A stretch of DNA of 14,146 nt from Chitinophaga pinensis (GTDB lineage Bacteria; Bacteroidota; Bacteroidia; Chitinophagales; Chitinophagaceae). A model generated the notes under the pieces. The model was given only the letters and a program-made list of their open reading frames with translations. It ran no database searches and had not been told where the DNA came from. Shown piece by piece: positions 1 through 7,356 of this stretch (its first letter is position 1; every line of letters begins with the position of its first letter). Location of the stretch: assembly GCA_943331145.2 (NCBI GenBank), contig CALQKL020000036.1, forward strand, positions 1 to 14,146, read 5' to 3'. Made by a program: the position numbers and the translations under genes.

Positions 1-1551
1 ATGATGAGTAGAATAGCTAAAAACTTTCAAGACTACTTCGCAAACGTTGTGATACAAAAATTTGGTGCACGAATTTTTACACAAGGGTTGCAACATGCCA
101 TGACGCTTCCTTATCAAGAATTTGAAGATCAACGCAGTGGAGAAACTTTATCTATTTTAACCAAAGTAAGATCTGATGTAGAAAAATTTATGATCAATTT
201 TATTAACATCCTTTTTGGTATTATCATTGGCATTGTTTTCGTTTTTGTGTATGCAGCAATTTTTATCAACTGGCGAATTCCGGTTGCATATCTTATTGGC
301 ATTGGTGTACTTACTTTAATCACCAATAAGCTTTCCAAAAAAATCAAATCAATTCAAAAAAATATTGTTGGTGAAACAACGGCGCTTGCTGGTTCTACAA
401 CAGAATCTTTAAGAAATATAGAATTGGTAAAAAGTTTAGGACTTACCAATCAAGAAGTAGAAAGATTGAATAAAAACACCTACAAAATTCTTGGACTTGA
501 ATTAAAAAAAGTAAAAAGAATTCGAAGCATCAGTTTTGTTCAGGGGACGTTGGTAAACACATTGCGCCAAGTGATTTTATTCATTTTGATGTGGTTGATT
601 TTTAGAGATGAAATGGATGCTGGGCAATTGGTAACCATGCAAATATTTTCATTTTTTGTGTTTGGTCCTTTGCAAGAAATTGGAAACATTTTATTGTCGT
701 ATCGCGAAGCAGAAGCGTCATTAAATAATTTCGACAAGTTGATGAAGAAAGCGCCAGAATCTGAACCATTGAACCCTAAAAAGTTAGGCCCAGTGGAAAC
801 GCTTTCTTTTAATACTGTTGGTTTTAAACACCAATCTGCTACACATAAAGCTATTGATGGAATTAGTTTTGATGTGAAACTCGGAGAAACAATTGCATTT
901 GTTGGTCCGAGTGGAAGCGGAAAATCTACTTTGATGAAATTGCTTGTAGGATTATACAGACCAGCAGAAGGTCAAATTTTATATAATGGCATGAATGAAA
1001 CCGAGATCCTATTTGACGATTTGAGAAATCAAATAGGTTTTGTAACGCAAGACACCAATTTATTTAGTGGTAGCATACGCGAAAATTTAATGTTTGTAAA
1101 TCCTGCAGCTACTGAAAATGATTTAAACGAAGCACTAAGGAAATCGGCATGTACCAATTTATTATCTCGAGCAGAAAAAGGGTTGGACACCATGATTGGA
1201 GAAGGCGGACTAAAATTAAGTGGTGGTGAAAAGCAACGTATATCAATAGCACGTGCATTACTAAGAAAACCAAGGGTATTGATTTTTGACGAAGCCACAT
1301 CAGCGTTAGATTCATTAACAGAAGAAGAAATAACAAATACCATCATTGATATATCAACAGCAAAAGATCAAATAACGGTATTGATAGCGCATCGATTAAG
1401 TACCATTATGCATGCCGATCGAATTTATGTTTTGGAAAAAGGTGATGTGGTAGAAACGGGAACCCATCAGAAATTAATTGAAGATAAAGGTCTTTATTAT
1501 GCCATGTGGCGTCAACAAATTGGAGAGCGAAAGAAAATTTCAAATCAATAA
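1..1551 (+). CDS. ABC exporter, fused membrane and ATPase domains (5' partial)
   Basis: This is a half-transporter of the type I exporter fold, which would dimerise in the inner membrane and use ATP to move a substrate that the sequence does not reveal. Residues 1-245 are the later part of the transmembrane domain, with hydrophobic segments near 65-90, 93-108, 186-202 and 210-232. Residues 265-510 are a complete nucleotide-binding domain: Walker A GPSGSGKST (302-310), Q-loop in FVTQDTNLF (347-354), signature LSGGEKQR (406-413), Walker B VLIFDEATSALD (426-437) and H-loop AHRLSTI (463-469). All catalytic motifs are intact. The reading frame is open at base 1 and the first one or two membrane helices expected of the family (roughly 70-90 residues) are missing, so the ATG at base 1 is probably internal and the gene begins before the window. 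It could export lipid, peptide or drug; I cannot choose. Confidence 0.93.
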   Translation: MMSRIAKNFQDYFANVVIQKFGARIFTQGLQHAMTLPYQEFEDQRSGETLSILTKVRSDVEKFMINFINILFGIIIGIVFVFVYAAIFINWRIPVAYLIGIGVLTLITNKLSKKIKSIQKNIVGETTALAGSTTESLRNIELVKSLGLTNQEVERLNKNTYKILGLELKKVKRIRSISFVQGTLVNTLRQVILFILMWLIFRDEMDAGQLVTMQIFSFFVFGPLQEIGNILLSYREAEASLNNFDKLMKKAPESEPLNPKKLGPVETLSFNTVGFKHQSATHKAIDGISFDVKLGETIAFVGPSGSGKSTLMKLLVGLYRPAEGQILYNGMNETEILFDDLRNQIGFVTQDTNLFSGSIRENLMFVNPAATENDLNEALRKSACTNLLSRAEKGLDTMIGEGGLKLSGGEKQRISIARALLRKPRVLIFDEATSALDSLTEEEITNTIIDISTAKDQITVLIAHRLSTIMHADRIYVLEKGDVVETGTHQKLIEDKGLYYAMWRQQIGERKKISNQ

Positions 1552-1575
1552 TTTATTGTGTAACATAAGTAACAA

Positions 1576-1604
1576 TTGGCGATCTCTAATAAATTTTAAA
1601 TTTG
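1576..1604 (+). promoter_or_regulatory. Bacteroidota-type promoter for the DUF983 gene
   Basis: A TTG at 1576-1578 is followed after 18 bases by TAAATTTG at 1597-1604. This is an exact match to the TAnnTTTG -7 box of the Bacteroidota housekeeping sigma factor, with a -33 TTG at near-usual spacing. Transcription would be expected to start about four bases after the box, at 1608, one base before the ATG at 1609. This is the best complete promoter in the window. Confidence 0.6.
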
Positions 1605-1608
1605 CCCA

Positions 1609-2046
1609 ATGGAAAATACAAAGCATTCAACTCCAAATTATTATCTCAGCATTATTAAAATGCGTTGCCCCAGATGCAGAAAAGGTAAAATGTTTAAAGA
1701 TGCCAATCCGTATAGAAAATTTTCTTTAAAACATATTTTTGAGATGTACGACAATTGTCCAATATGTGATCAGAAATATGACATGGAACCTGGATTTTGG
1801 TATGGCACCGGTTATGTGAGTTATGCACTTGCGGTGGCGATTTCTACAAGTACGTTCGTGGCTTGGTGGGTGTTGGTTGGTATTTCTACAGAAGACAACA
1901 GAATTTTTTATTGGCTCGGTACAAATACAGTTGCACTTATAGTTTTACAGCCTTGGATGATGCGTTTAAGTAGGGTGATTTATATGCGTTTTTTTGTTGG
2001 TTATGATAAAGATTACAAACAACATAAGCCAAAGGAATTTGAATAA
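1609..2046 (+). CDS. DUF983 family membrane protein
   Basis: This 145-residue protein belongs to the DUF983 family, whose biochemical role is not established. It has two CxxC pairs, CPRC at 20-23 and CPIC at 50-53, that look like a small zinc ribbon. The family-typical stretch around PGFWYGTGYVSYA (61-73) leads into a first hydrophobic helix (about 69-91), and a second follows at about 99-121. The tail is charged (KDYKQHKPKEFE). The picture is a cytoplasmic metal-binding knuckle on a two-helix inner-membrane anchor. An internal Met at residue 18 could also start translation, but residues 10-17 (NYYLSIIK) resemble family N-termini, and the promoter immediately upstream favours 1609. It lies 57 bases after the ABC gene and has its own promoter, so a functional link to the transporter is not implied. 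Confidence 0.88.
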   Translation: MENTKHSTPNYYLSIIKMRCPRCRKGKMFKDANPYRKFSLKHIFEMYDNCPICDQKYDMEPGFWYGTGYVSYALAVAISTSTFVAWWVLVGISTEDNRIFYWLGTNTVALIVLQPWMMRLSRVIYMRFFVGYDKDYKQHKPKEFE

Positions 2047-2072
2047 TTAAAAAGACTTAAGCATTTCATCTA

Positions 2073-2972
2073 CTACTTTTTAAAATGTTCAATCAACATC
2101 GTTTTTACAGGTGTCCATTTCATTTCAGGATAACGATCATTATCTAAATGATTTATTAGAGCTCTGTCGTCAATCATATTTCTCATATATTGCATTCCTT
2201 GCCATGGCGGGTATAATTCATTTTCACCGCCAGCCAATTTTCTTGCAATTATTATCAGTGTGCTTAATATTTTTAAGCCACCAGCCCTGAATAGTTTGAA
2301 TTTTTTTTCTGTAATATCAGTCATAATCTCGCAAACATCTCTAGGACTCAATTGACTTCCAGCTACGATTAAATATCGAGGTGAACTATTATCCAATGCA
2401 ACAAACGCTGTATATCTCGCCGTATCTTTTATTGTTGTAAAAGACATCTTATGTTCTGATTTGCCCCAATACAAAATCCATTTTTGTCTTGGTAAAATCA
2501 TTGGCATTTCGCCTTTTAGTAAATCTGCAAATGCCCCATTAAAAATAGAAGTGGATTGAATTGATGATTTATCAAGATAGGTATGAAATATTCTTCTCCA
2601 ATCTAAATTTCTATTTTCTCCATGAGAAAACTTTGTAAAATCTAATGAATAATCAGAAGGGATGAATCGGGGAACACCTGCTAAAACTGCACCGTCTAAT
2701 AATACTTTTTGAACGTTTAAAACCACTTCTTCTAAACCTGCTAATGCCGATACAACACATTGGACATCTTTACATGCATTCGCTACTTGTTGAACATCCA
2801 TCATGTTAATGCAATACACAATTGCACCAGAATCTTCAAGTTGCTTTATTTTTTCTGGAGCAGTATCTAAGCGAACAATTGCCCTAACTGATGCTCCCAT
2901 TTCAACCAGATTTCGAATAATTTTACTGCCTAAATTTCCAGTGCCACCAGCAACTAAAATGATTGGGTTCAT
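2073..2972 (-). CDS. NmrA-like NAD(P)-binding protein
   Basis: This is a 299-residue atypical short-chain dehydrogenase of the NmrA / isoflavone-reductase-like group, predicted cytoplasmic. The N-terminus is a Rossmann fold with the dinucleotide loop GGTGNLG at 9-15. A basic pair in VRAIVR (29-34) after the second strand suggests NADP(H) preference, which is inference. FIPSDY (103-108) and the FNGAF segment near 144-148 fit NmrA-type substrate pockets. Members include redox sensors and reductases of phenolic or quinone compounds; neither a partner nor a substrate can be read here. The ATG at 2972 immediately precedes the Rossmann strand and is the natural start. It faces the DUF983 gene tail-to-tail with only 26 bases between and no recognisable terminator. 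It lies 61 bases downstream of the TonB receptor gene on the same strand, so co-transcription is possible. Confidence 0.87.
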   Translation of the reverse strand: MNPIILVAGGTGNLGSKIIRNLVEMGASVRAIVRLDTAPEKIKQLEDSGAIVYCINMMDVQQVANACKDVQCVVSALAGLEEVVLNVQKVLLDGAVLAGVPRFIPSDYSLDFTKFSHGENRNLDWRRIFHTYLDKSSIQSTSIFNGAFADLLKGEMPMILPRQKWILYWGKSEHKMSFTTIKDTARYTAFVALDNSSPRYLIVAGSQLSPRDVCEIMTDITEKKFKLFRAGGLKILSTLIIIARKLAGGENELYPPWQGMQYMRNMIDDRALINHLDNDRYPEMKWTPVKTMLIEHFKK

Positions 2973-2983
2973 AATTTTTTATT

Positions 2984-2991
2984 CGAAGTTA
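2984..2991 (-). promoter_or_regulatory. Possible -7 box for the NmrA-like gene
   Basis: Read on the minus strand this is TAACTTCG, one base off TAnnTTTG and of the TAnnTTcG form also seen before pyrD. It ends 11 bases before the ATG at 2972. No -33 TTG lies at the expected distance, so support is weak; the gene may also be read through from the receptor gene upstream. Confidence 0.28.
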
Positions 2992-3033
2992 AGCTAACAT
3001 TACAAAATGGCTAAAATTAAAATCAAGATCGTA

Positions 3034-5430
3034 TTAAATCTTAAAACTCAACGGCACCAATATCTTCAAACCAAAATTTCGTCCAACATTAAACACGCCA
3101 TTTCTTCCAGTTGCAAGATTTGTTGGTGCATATTTTAAACGGCTTAAATGATTTTGATAAGCAACGTTTCCAATATTGCTTGCCGTAAAATAAAGTGCAA
3201 ACAGTTTATTGTTTTTCTTAGAAAATACTTCTGTTCCCAATCCTGTATTTATTAATGTATATCCATTTGTGGCAGTTTCTGTATTATAGGCCGTAAAAGG
3301 ATTTGATTGTTTGAAGGTGTTATCTATTTCTAACTTAATGTAGTTGTTTCTAAAATGGCTGTTTAATTTTTTAAAATCGGCTCTAAACTCGCTTAGTAAT
3401 TTTGGTGCTGGAATAAACGGCAAATTTTTACTTCCCTCAATGGCATTTTTAAATATGCCTGAAACATAAGAAAAAGTATTTTCAATATGTAACCAATCCA
3501 AAGGATGCGGATGAATATCCAATGTAAATTCAATGCCTGCAAGATTTACTTTCTGTTGATCAAATTTAAAAGCTTGAAGCATATTCCCATCTACTTCTAT
3601 CAATGAATCTGCCCCAACATTACTTTGCAATTTTCTGTAAAAAATAAAATTATTAAAATTGTTAAAATAGCCCGCCAAATTAAAAGAAAAATGGTCGTCA
3701 TTAAATTCAATGGCTATATCCGATTGCGTGCTTATTTCACTGGTTAAATTTTTATCGCCGTACTCAAATCTCAACGTTCCTTCATGTGCGCCATTTGATG
3801 AAAGCTCAGAAATACTTGGTGCCCTGAAAGCCCTTGCTAGATTTAGCTTCAAGTTTATTTTACTGGTAATTGGGTATGCAATTCCGATGCTTCCTGAAAC
3901 GTTAGAAAAACTTTTTTGAATGGAGTCGCCAATTTTTGCTCCATCACGAATAATTTGATTGGCATTAATATTACGATTGTCGAATCGAATACCACCACTG
4001 AAATTTATTTTTCTGATTGCTTTTTGTGTGTAAACAAAAACGCCAATGTCATTTAATGTATAATCTGGAATTAATTGTTCAACACCTTTGTTGGTATTTT
4101 GCTGGTTCATCCCATTTATTCCAATCGAATTTTTCCAACCCTTTCTTTCCTTAAAATGAAATTGAGATGCATAAGTCAGTGTTTTCAAATCAAAAAACAA
4201 AGCACGTTCATTTACATTATCCGGATTGCCAAATTCTTCACGCTGGTTTTGTTGTAAACCAATATTTAAAGTAAGGTGATTATTGCCAATTTTGATGTTA
4301 TTATCAGAAGCTACTTTAATATGCCTAATGTGTTGGTAAGGCATAAATGGATTCGAACTTAAAAAATCAGTTTGTGTAGGTGTGGCTTCAATTCCACCAG
4401 GTAAAAGATTGATGAAATTCCCCAAACTATCACGCTCTCCTTCAACCAAACCTGCCGTTAAATCAAATTGGCTAAATAATAAATGACTAAAACCCCAGCC
4501 GCCATTGTATCCGATGTATCCACCAAAATTTTGCTCATTAAATTTAGAGTTAAACACATAACCATCATATTTATTTTGGTAATCACCCGCAGCTTTTTTG
4601 GTGCCATACATACTCCAATTGAATCCATTTTTATTGCCTGAAATATTCGCATTGAAATTTCTTAGTCGATTGTTGGTTTGATAGTTAGAACCAACATTTA
4701 ATTTGATGGTATTGTTTGGTGCAGGCACATTCGAAATGATATTTATTACACCTGCCATCGCATCAGAGCCATACACCAATGATGCTGGTCCTTTTAAAAC
4801 TTCAATTTTTTGTACGCTGGCTTCATCAATCTCAATTCCGTGCTCATCTCCCCATTGCTGACCTTCCTGACGAACGCCGTCGTTTATCGTGAGCACTCGA
4901 TTATATCCCAAACCTCTGATTAGTGGTTTTGAAATGGCTGGTCCTGTAGATAAACTCGAAACCCCGGCTTTTTTTGTAATGCTTTCAATAACATTCATGG
5001 AGGAGGTTTGCAATAAATCTTGCTGACGCAATACCGAAACCTGAAAAGGAACTGTTTTTAATTGACTCGCTTTGCTTACCCCTGTTACAATTACAGCATT
5101 GTTTTCCAAAATTGTTTCTTCAAGAAAGAAATCTTTTTGTACGTTGCCTTTAAATTCAATTTCAATAATTATGGTAGCATAATTTAAATGTGAAATTTCC
5201 ACCAAATGCTTGCCGTCTGTGATGTTGGATATTTTAAAAACCCCCTCTTTATTTGTACTCCCTCCTGTTTTTATATCAGCCAAATACACCGAAACGCCTT
5301 CAATTGGAAATCCTGTTTTCTTATCTTTAACAACACCCGAAAAATCGCCCTTAATGTTTAGCGCATTTAAAGACCCAACAAAAAGCATTAAAAAAATTGC
5401 AAAACAAATCGATTTCATTTTTGTAACCAT
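3034..5430 (-). CDS. TonB-dependent outer-membrane receptor
   Basis: This 798-residue receptor should sit in the outer membrane and import a ligand using energy from TonB-ExbB-ExbD. A signal peptide covers about residues 5-24 (hydrophobic core after MKSICF). A carboxypeptidase-regulatory-like (CarboxypepD_reg) domain spans about 28-105, and a possible TonB-box stretch with VIVTGV lies at 113-118. The plug domain is about 125-235, with RGLGYNRVLTINDGVRQEG (172-190), DEHGIEIDE and VEVLKGPASLVYGSD-like residues near 209-223. The rest is a beta-barrel ending in the aromatic-rich C-terminus LVPLSFKI. No SusD-like lipoprotein is nearby, which argues against a classical SusCD glycan importer; a metal, haem or siderophore ligand is more likely but unproven. 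ATG 5430 lies only four bases from a perfect -7 box. A second in-frame ATG at 5418 gives a more canonical signal peptide (MKSICF), so the true start is uncertain by four codons. Confidence 0.93.
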   Translation of the reverse strand: MVTKMKSICFAIFLMLFVGSLNALNIKGDFSGVVKDKKTGFPIEGVSVYLADIKTGGSTNKEGVFKISNITDGKHLVEISHLNYATIIIEIEFKGNVQKDFFLEETILENNAVIVTGVSKASQLKTVPFQVSVLRQQDLLQTSSMNVIESITKKAGVSSLSTGPAISKPLIRGLGYNRVLTINDGVRQEGQQWGDEHGIEIDEASVQKIEVLKGPASLVYGSDAMAGVINIISNVPAPNNTIKLNVGSNYQTNNRLRNFNANISGNKNGFNWSMYGTKKAAGDYQNKYDGYVFNSKFNEQNFGGYIGYNGGWGFSHLLFSQFDLTAGLVEGERDSLGNFINLLPGGIEATPTQTDFLSSNPFMPYQHIRHIKVASDNNIKIGNNHLTLNIGLQQNQREEFGNPDNVNERALFFDLKTLTYASQFHFKERKGWKNSIGINGMNQQNTNKGVEQLIPDYTLNDIGVFVYTQKAIRKINFSGGIRFDNRNINANQIIRDGAKIGDSIQKSFSNVSGSIGIAYPITSKINLKLNLARAFRAPSISELSSNGAHEGTLRFEYGDKNLTSEISTQSDIAIEFNDDHFSFNLAGYFNNFNNFIFYRKLQSNVGADSLIEVDGNMLQAFKFDQQKVNLAGIEFTLDIHPHPLDWLHIENTFSYVSGIFKNAIEGSKNLPFIPAPKLLSEFRADFKKLNSHFRNNYIKLEIDNTFKQSNPFTAYNTETATNGYTLINTGLGTEVFSKKNNKLFALYFTASNIGNVAYQNHLSRLKYAPTNLATGRNGVFNVGRNFGLKILVPLSFKI

Positions 5431-5434
5431 GTTG

Positions 5435-5442
5435 CAAATATA
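5435..5442 (-). promoter_or_regulatory. -7 box for the TonB receptor
   Basis: The minus strand reads TATATTTG, an exact TAnnTTTG. The box ends four bases before ATG 5430 and 16 bases before the alternative ATG 5418. Expected transcription start is about 5431, so use of ATG 5430 would be leaderless, whereas ATG 5418 would have a 12-13 base leader. No convincing -33 TTG is present. Confidence 0.45.
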
Positions 5443-5511
5443 AAGAATTTGTAATTGAGGAGAAAAAGAATAATAGTTGGAAAAATCTGATTTAAATCAA
5501 CATATGTAAGC

Positions 5512-5519
5512 TAATTTCG
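5512..5519 (+). promoter_or_regulatory. -7 box for pyrD
   Basis: TAATTTCG (TAnnTTcG form) ends seven bases before the pyrD ATG, giving a predicted leader of about four bases. It shares the short divergent region 5431-5526 with the receptor promoter on the other strand. No TTG lies at ideal -33 spacing; the nearest, at 5477-5479, is too far upstream. Confidence 0.42.
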
Positions 5520-5526
5520 CACCGAT

Positions 5527-6558
5527 ATGTATAATCTTATTCGCAAGTTTCTATTTTTATTCGATCCGGAAAAGGTTCATTACTTCTCGATGAATGCGTT
5601 GAAGTTTTTTTGCAAAATTGGGTTTATTAAATCTATTTTAAAGAATAGTTTCCAATCAGAAAACCCCCAAAATGTTTTAGGTTTAAACTTTGTAAATCCA
5701 GTAGGATTGGGTGCGGGCTTTGATAAAAATGCAGCTTATTTAACAGAATTAGAAACGCTTGGTTTTGGTTTTGTTGAAATTGGTACTGTTACCCCAAAGC
5801 CACAAAGTGGTAACGAAAAGCCACGTTTGTTTAGACTGCCGAAAGATAAAGCATTAATTAACCGTATGGGTTTCAACAATGACGGCGTTGATGCAATAGC
5901 CAATCGTTTATCTATCTGGCGAAAAAAGAATCCCAAAACTTCGCTCATTATTGGAGGCAATATTGGTAAAAACAAAATCACAGAAAACGAATCTGCTTGG
6001 AAAGATTATGAAATTTGCTTCAATGGGTTATTTGATTACGTTGATTATTTCGTAGTGAATGTGAGCAGTCCAAATACACCAGGATTGAGGGCTTTACAAG
6101 AAAAAGATGCTTTGAAGAATATTTTTTCAGTTTTACAAAAAAGCAATCTTTCCAAAGAAAATCCAAAGAAAATACTTTTAAAAATAGCACCCGATTTAAC
6201 CATCGAACAAGTTAATGACATCATCGATTTATCTGTGGAAATAAATTTAGACGGCTTGATTGTTTCCAACACTACAATTGATAGAAGCGATTTAATTACG
6301 GATAAAAATGCGATTGAAAGAATTGGTGTTGGCGGACTTAGCGGTCTTCCGGTAAAAACAAAAAGCACCGACCTTATAAAATATATTAATAACAAAACTG
6401 GCGGTAAATTGTGCATCATCGGTAGCGGAGGCATTTTTAATGGCAATGATGCAGTTGAGAAAATAAATGCTGGTGCATCGTTAATACAAGTATGGACAGG
6501 CTTTGTGTATGAAGGTCCGTCTATCGCAAAAAAAATATCAAACTTTTTAAAAAATTAG
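5527..6558 (+). CDS. pyrD: dihydroorotate dehydrogenase (quinone), class 2
   Basis: PyrD oxidises dihydroorotate to orotate, the fourth step of pyrimidine synthesis, passing electrons through FMN to membrane quinone. At 343 residues it is close to the usual class 2 length. The N-terminal stretch (1-40, with LIRKFLFLFDPEKVHYF) is the amphipathic helical membrane-docking part that marks class 2. Family motifs follow in order: NPVGLGAGFDKNA (57-69), the active-site loop NVSSPNTPGLRALQ (178-191) with the predicted catalytic Ser181 and neighbour Asn183, LLKIAPDL (217-224), SNTT (247-250), GGLSG (269-273) and the FMN-phosphate loop IGSGGI (298-303). Everything expected is present. No other pyr gene is next to it. 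The TAG stop is embedded in a possible promoter for the next gene. Confidence 0.97.
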   Translation: MYNLIRKFLFLFDPEKVHYFSMNALKFFCKIGFIKSILKNSFQSENPQNVLGLNFVNPVGLGAGFDKNAAYLTELETLGFGFVEIGTVTPKPQSGNEKPRLFRLPKDKALINRMGFNNDGVDAIANRLSIWRKKNPKTSLIIGGNIGKNKITENESAWKDYEICFNGLFDYVDYFVVNVSSPNTPGLRALQEKDALKNIFSVLQKSNLSKENPKKILLKIAPDLTIEQVNDIIDLSVEINLDGLIVSNTTIDRSDLITDKNAIERIGVGGLSGLPVKTKSTDLIKYINNKTGGKLCIIGSGGIFNGNDAVEKINAGASLIQVWTGFVYEGPSIAKKISNFLKN

Positions 6559-6563
6559 ATTTG
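6556..6563 (+). promoter_or_regulatory. Possible -7 box for the TerC gene, overlapping the pyrD stop
   Basis: TAGATTTG exactly matches TAnnTTTG. Its first three bases are the TAG stop codon of pyrD, and it ends seven bases before the ATG at 6571, the same spacing as the box before pyrD. No -33 TTG is visible in the pyrD 3' end, so read-through from pyrD may be the main source of terC mRNA. Confidence 0.33.
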
Positions 6564-6570
6564 TAGCATT

Positions 6571-7356
6571 ATGGAACAATTATTTACTTCAGAGAGCATC
6601 ATTAGTTTTTTTGTATTGGTAATTCTAGAAATCGTTTTAGGTATTGACAATGTAATTTTTGTTAGCATTATTATCAATCGTTTAAAAACAGAAAAGGAAG
6701 AATTAAAAGCAAGACGCGTTTGGATGATTACCGGAATGATAAGTAGGGCATTGTTGTTGATGGGATTGAGTTGGCTGTTGAATCAAAAAGGAAAAGCGGT
6801 AATTACAATTTTAGAAAAAGGATTTGACTTAGCCAGTTTAGTAATGCTGGCAGGTGGTTTGTTTTTAATTTATAAATCCGTGATGGAAATTCATGAAAAA
6901 TTAGAAGGAGAAGATCCCAACACGCTCACGAAAAAAAAATCTCATCTCAGTATGTCAAAAGCAATTGGACAAATCATGCTTATTGATGCTGTGTTTTCAT
7001 TTGATAGCATAATTACAGCGGGTGGTACGGCAAAGCATTTGTCTATAATGATTGCTGCTGTTGTAATTGCAATGATTATTATGTTTTTATTTAGTCCTAA
7101 AATCTCTGCTTTTATTCATAAACATCCTACATTAAAAATGTTGGCACTTTCGTTTTTGGTAATGATTGGATTGAGTTTGGTGATAGAAGGATGGGACGCA
7201 GAGAAGGCAGAATCTCTGCATCTTAAAAATTACATTTATTTCGGAATGGCATTTTCTTTTAGTGTAGAAGTGTTGAACATGATCATGCACAATAGAATGA
7301 AAAAGAAACATTTGGTGGAACTTAACGAACCAATAATTGAAGAAGAACAAAAATAA
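6571..7356 (+). CDS. TerC family integral membrane protein
   Basis: This 261-residue protein is almost entirely membrane helices, about seven, near 10-35, 50-70, 84-102, 132-150, 157-175, 188-206 and 220-240. Two family signatures with buried acidic residues are intact: EIVLGIDNVIF (20-30, Asp26) and LIDAVFSFDSI (137-147, Asp139 and Asp145). TerC-family proteins were first linked to tellurium resistance, and several members are now associated with manganese export or metal loading of secreted enzymes; a divalent-metal role is therefore the best guess, not a demonstrated one. No other ter gene is present, so a full tellurite-resistance cluster is excluded within this window. The gene lies 12 bases after pyrD and abuts rsmE tail-to-tail with no bases between. 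The tail is charged (IIEEEQK), typical of a cytoplasmic end. Confidence 0.92.
   Translation: MEQLFTSESIISFFVLVILEIVLGIDNVIFVSIIINRLKTEKEELKARRVWMITGMISRALLLMGLSWLLNQKGKAVITILEKGFDLASLVMLAGGLFLIYKSVMEIHEKLEGEDPNTLTKKKSHLSMSKAIGQIMLIDAVFSFDSIITAGGTAKHLSIMIAAVVIAMIIMFLFSPKISAFIHKHPTLKMLALSFLVMIGLSLVIEGWDAEKAESLHLKNYIYFGMAFSFSVEVLNMIMHNRMKKKHLVELNEPIIEEEQK

Noticed and set aside
1..3. ATG at base 1 as the true start of the ABC transporter gene
   Set aside because: The first membrane helices expected of the family are missing and the frame is open to the window edge, so the gene most likely begins upstream.
1478..1729. An 83-codon plus-strand frame bridging the ABC gene and the DUF983 gene
   Set aside because: It overlaps both well-supported genes in another frame, and its translation has no domain; the promoter at 1576-1604 lies inside it.
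2047..2072. A shared terminator between the convergent DUF983 and NmrA-like genes
   Set aside because: The 26 bases contain only the short palindrome CTTAAG and no GC-rich stem.
6045..6446. A 133-codon open frame on the minus strand opposite pyrD
   Set aside because: It is antisense to the active-site region of pyrD, whose motifs are all intact; the translation shows no family signature.
6571..7356. A tellurite-resistance gene cluster
   Set aside because: Only the TerC-family protein is present; no TerD, TerB or TerZ-like genes flank it, so a resistance operon is not supported.
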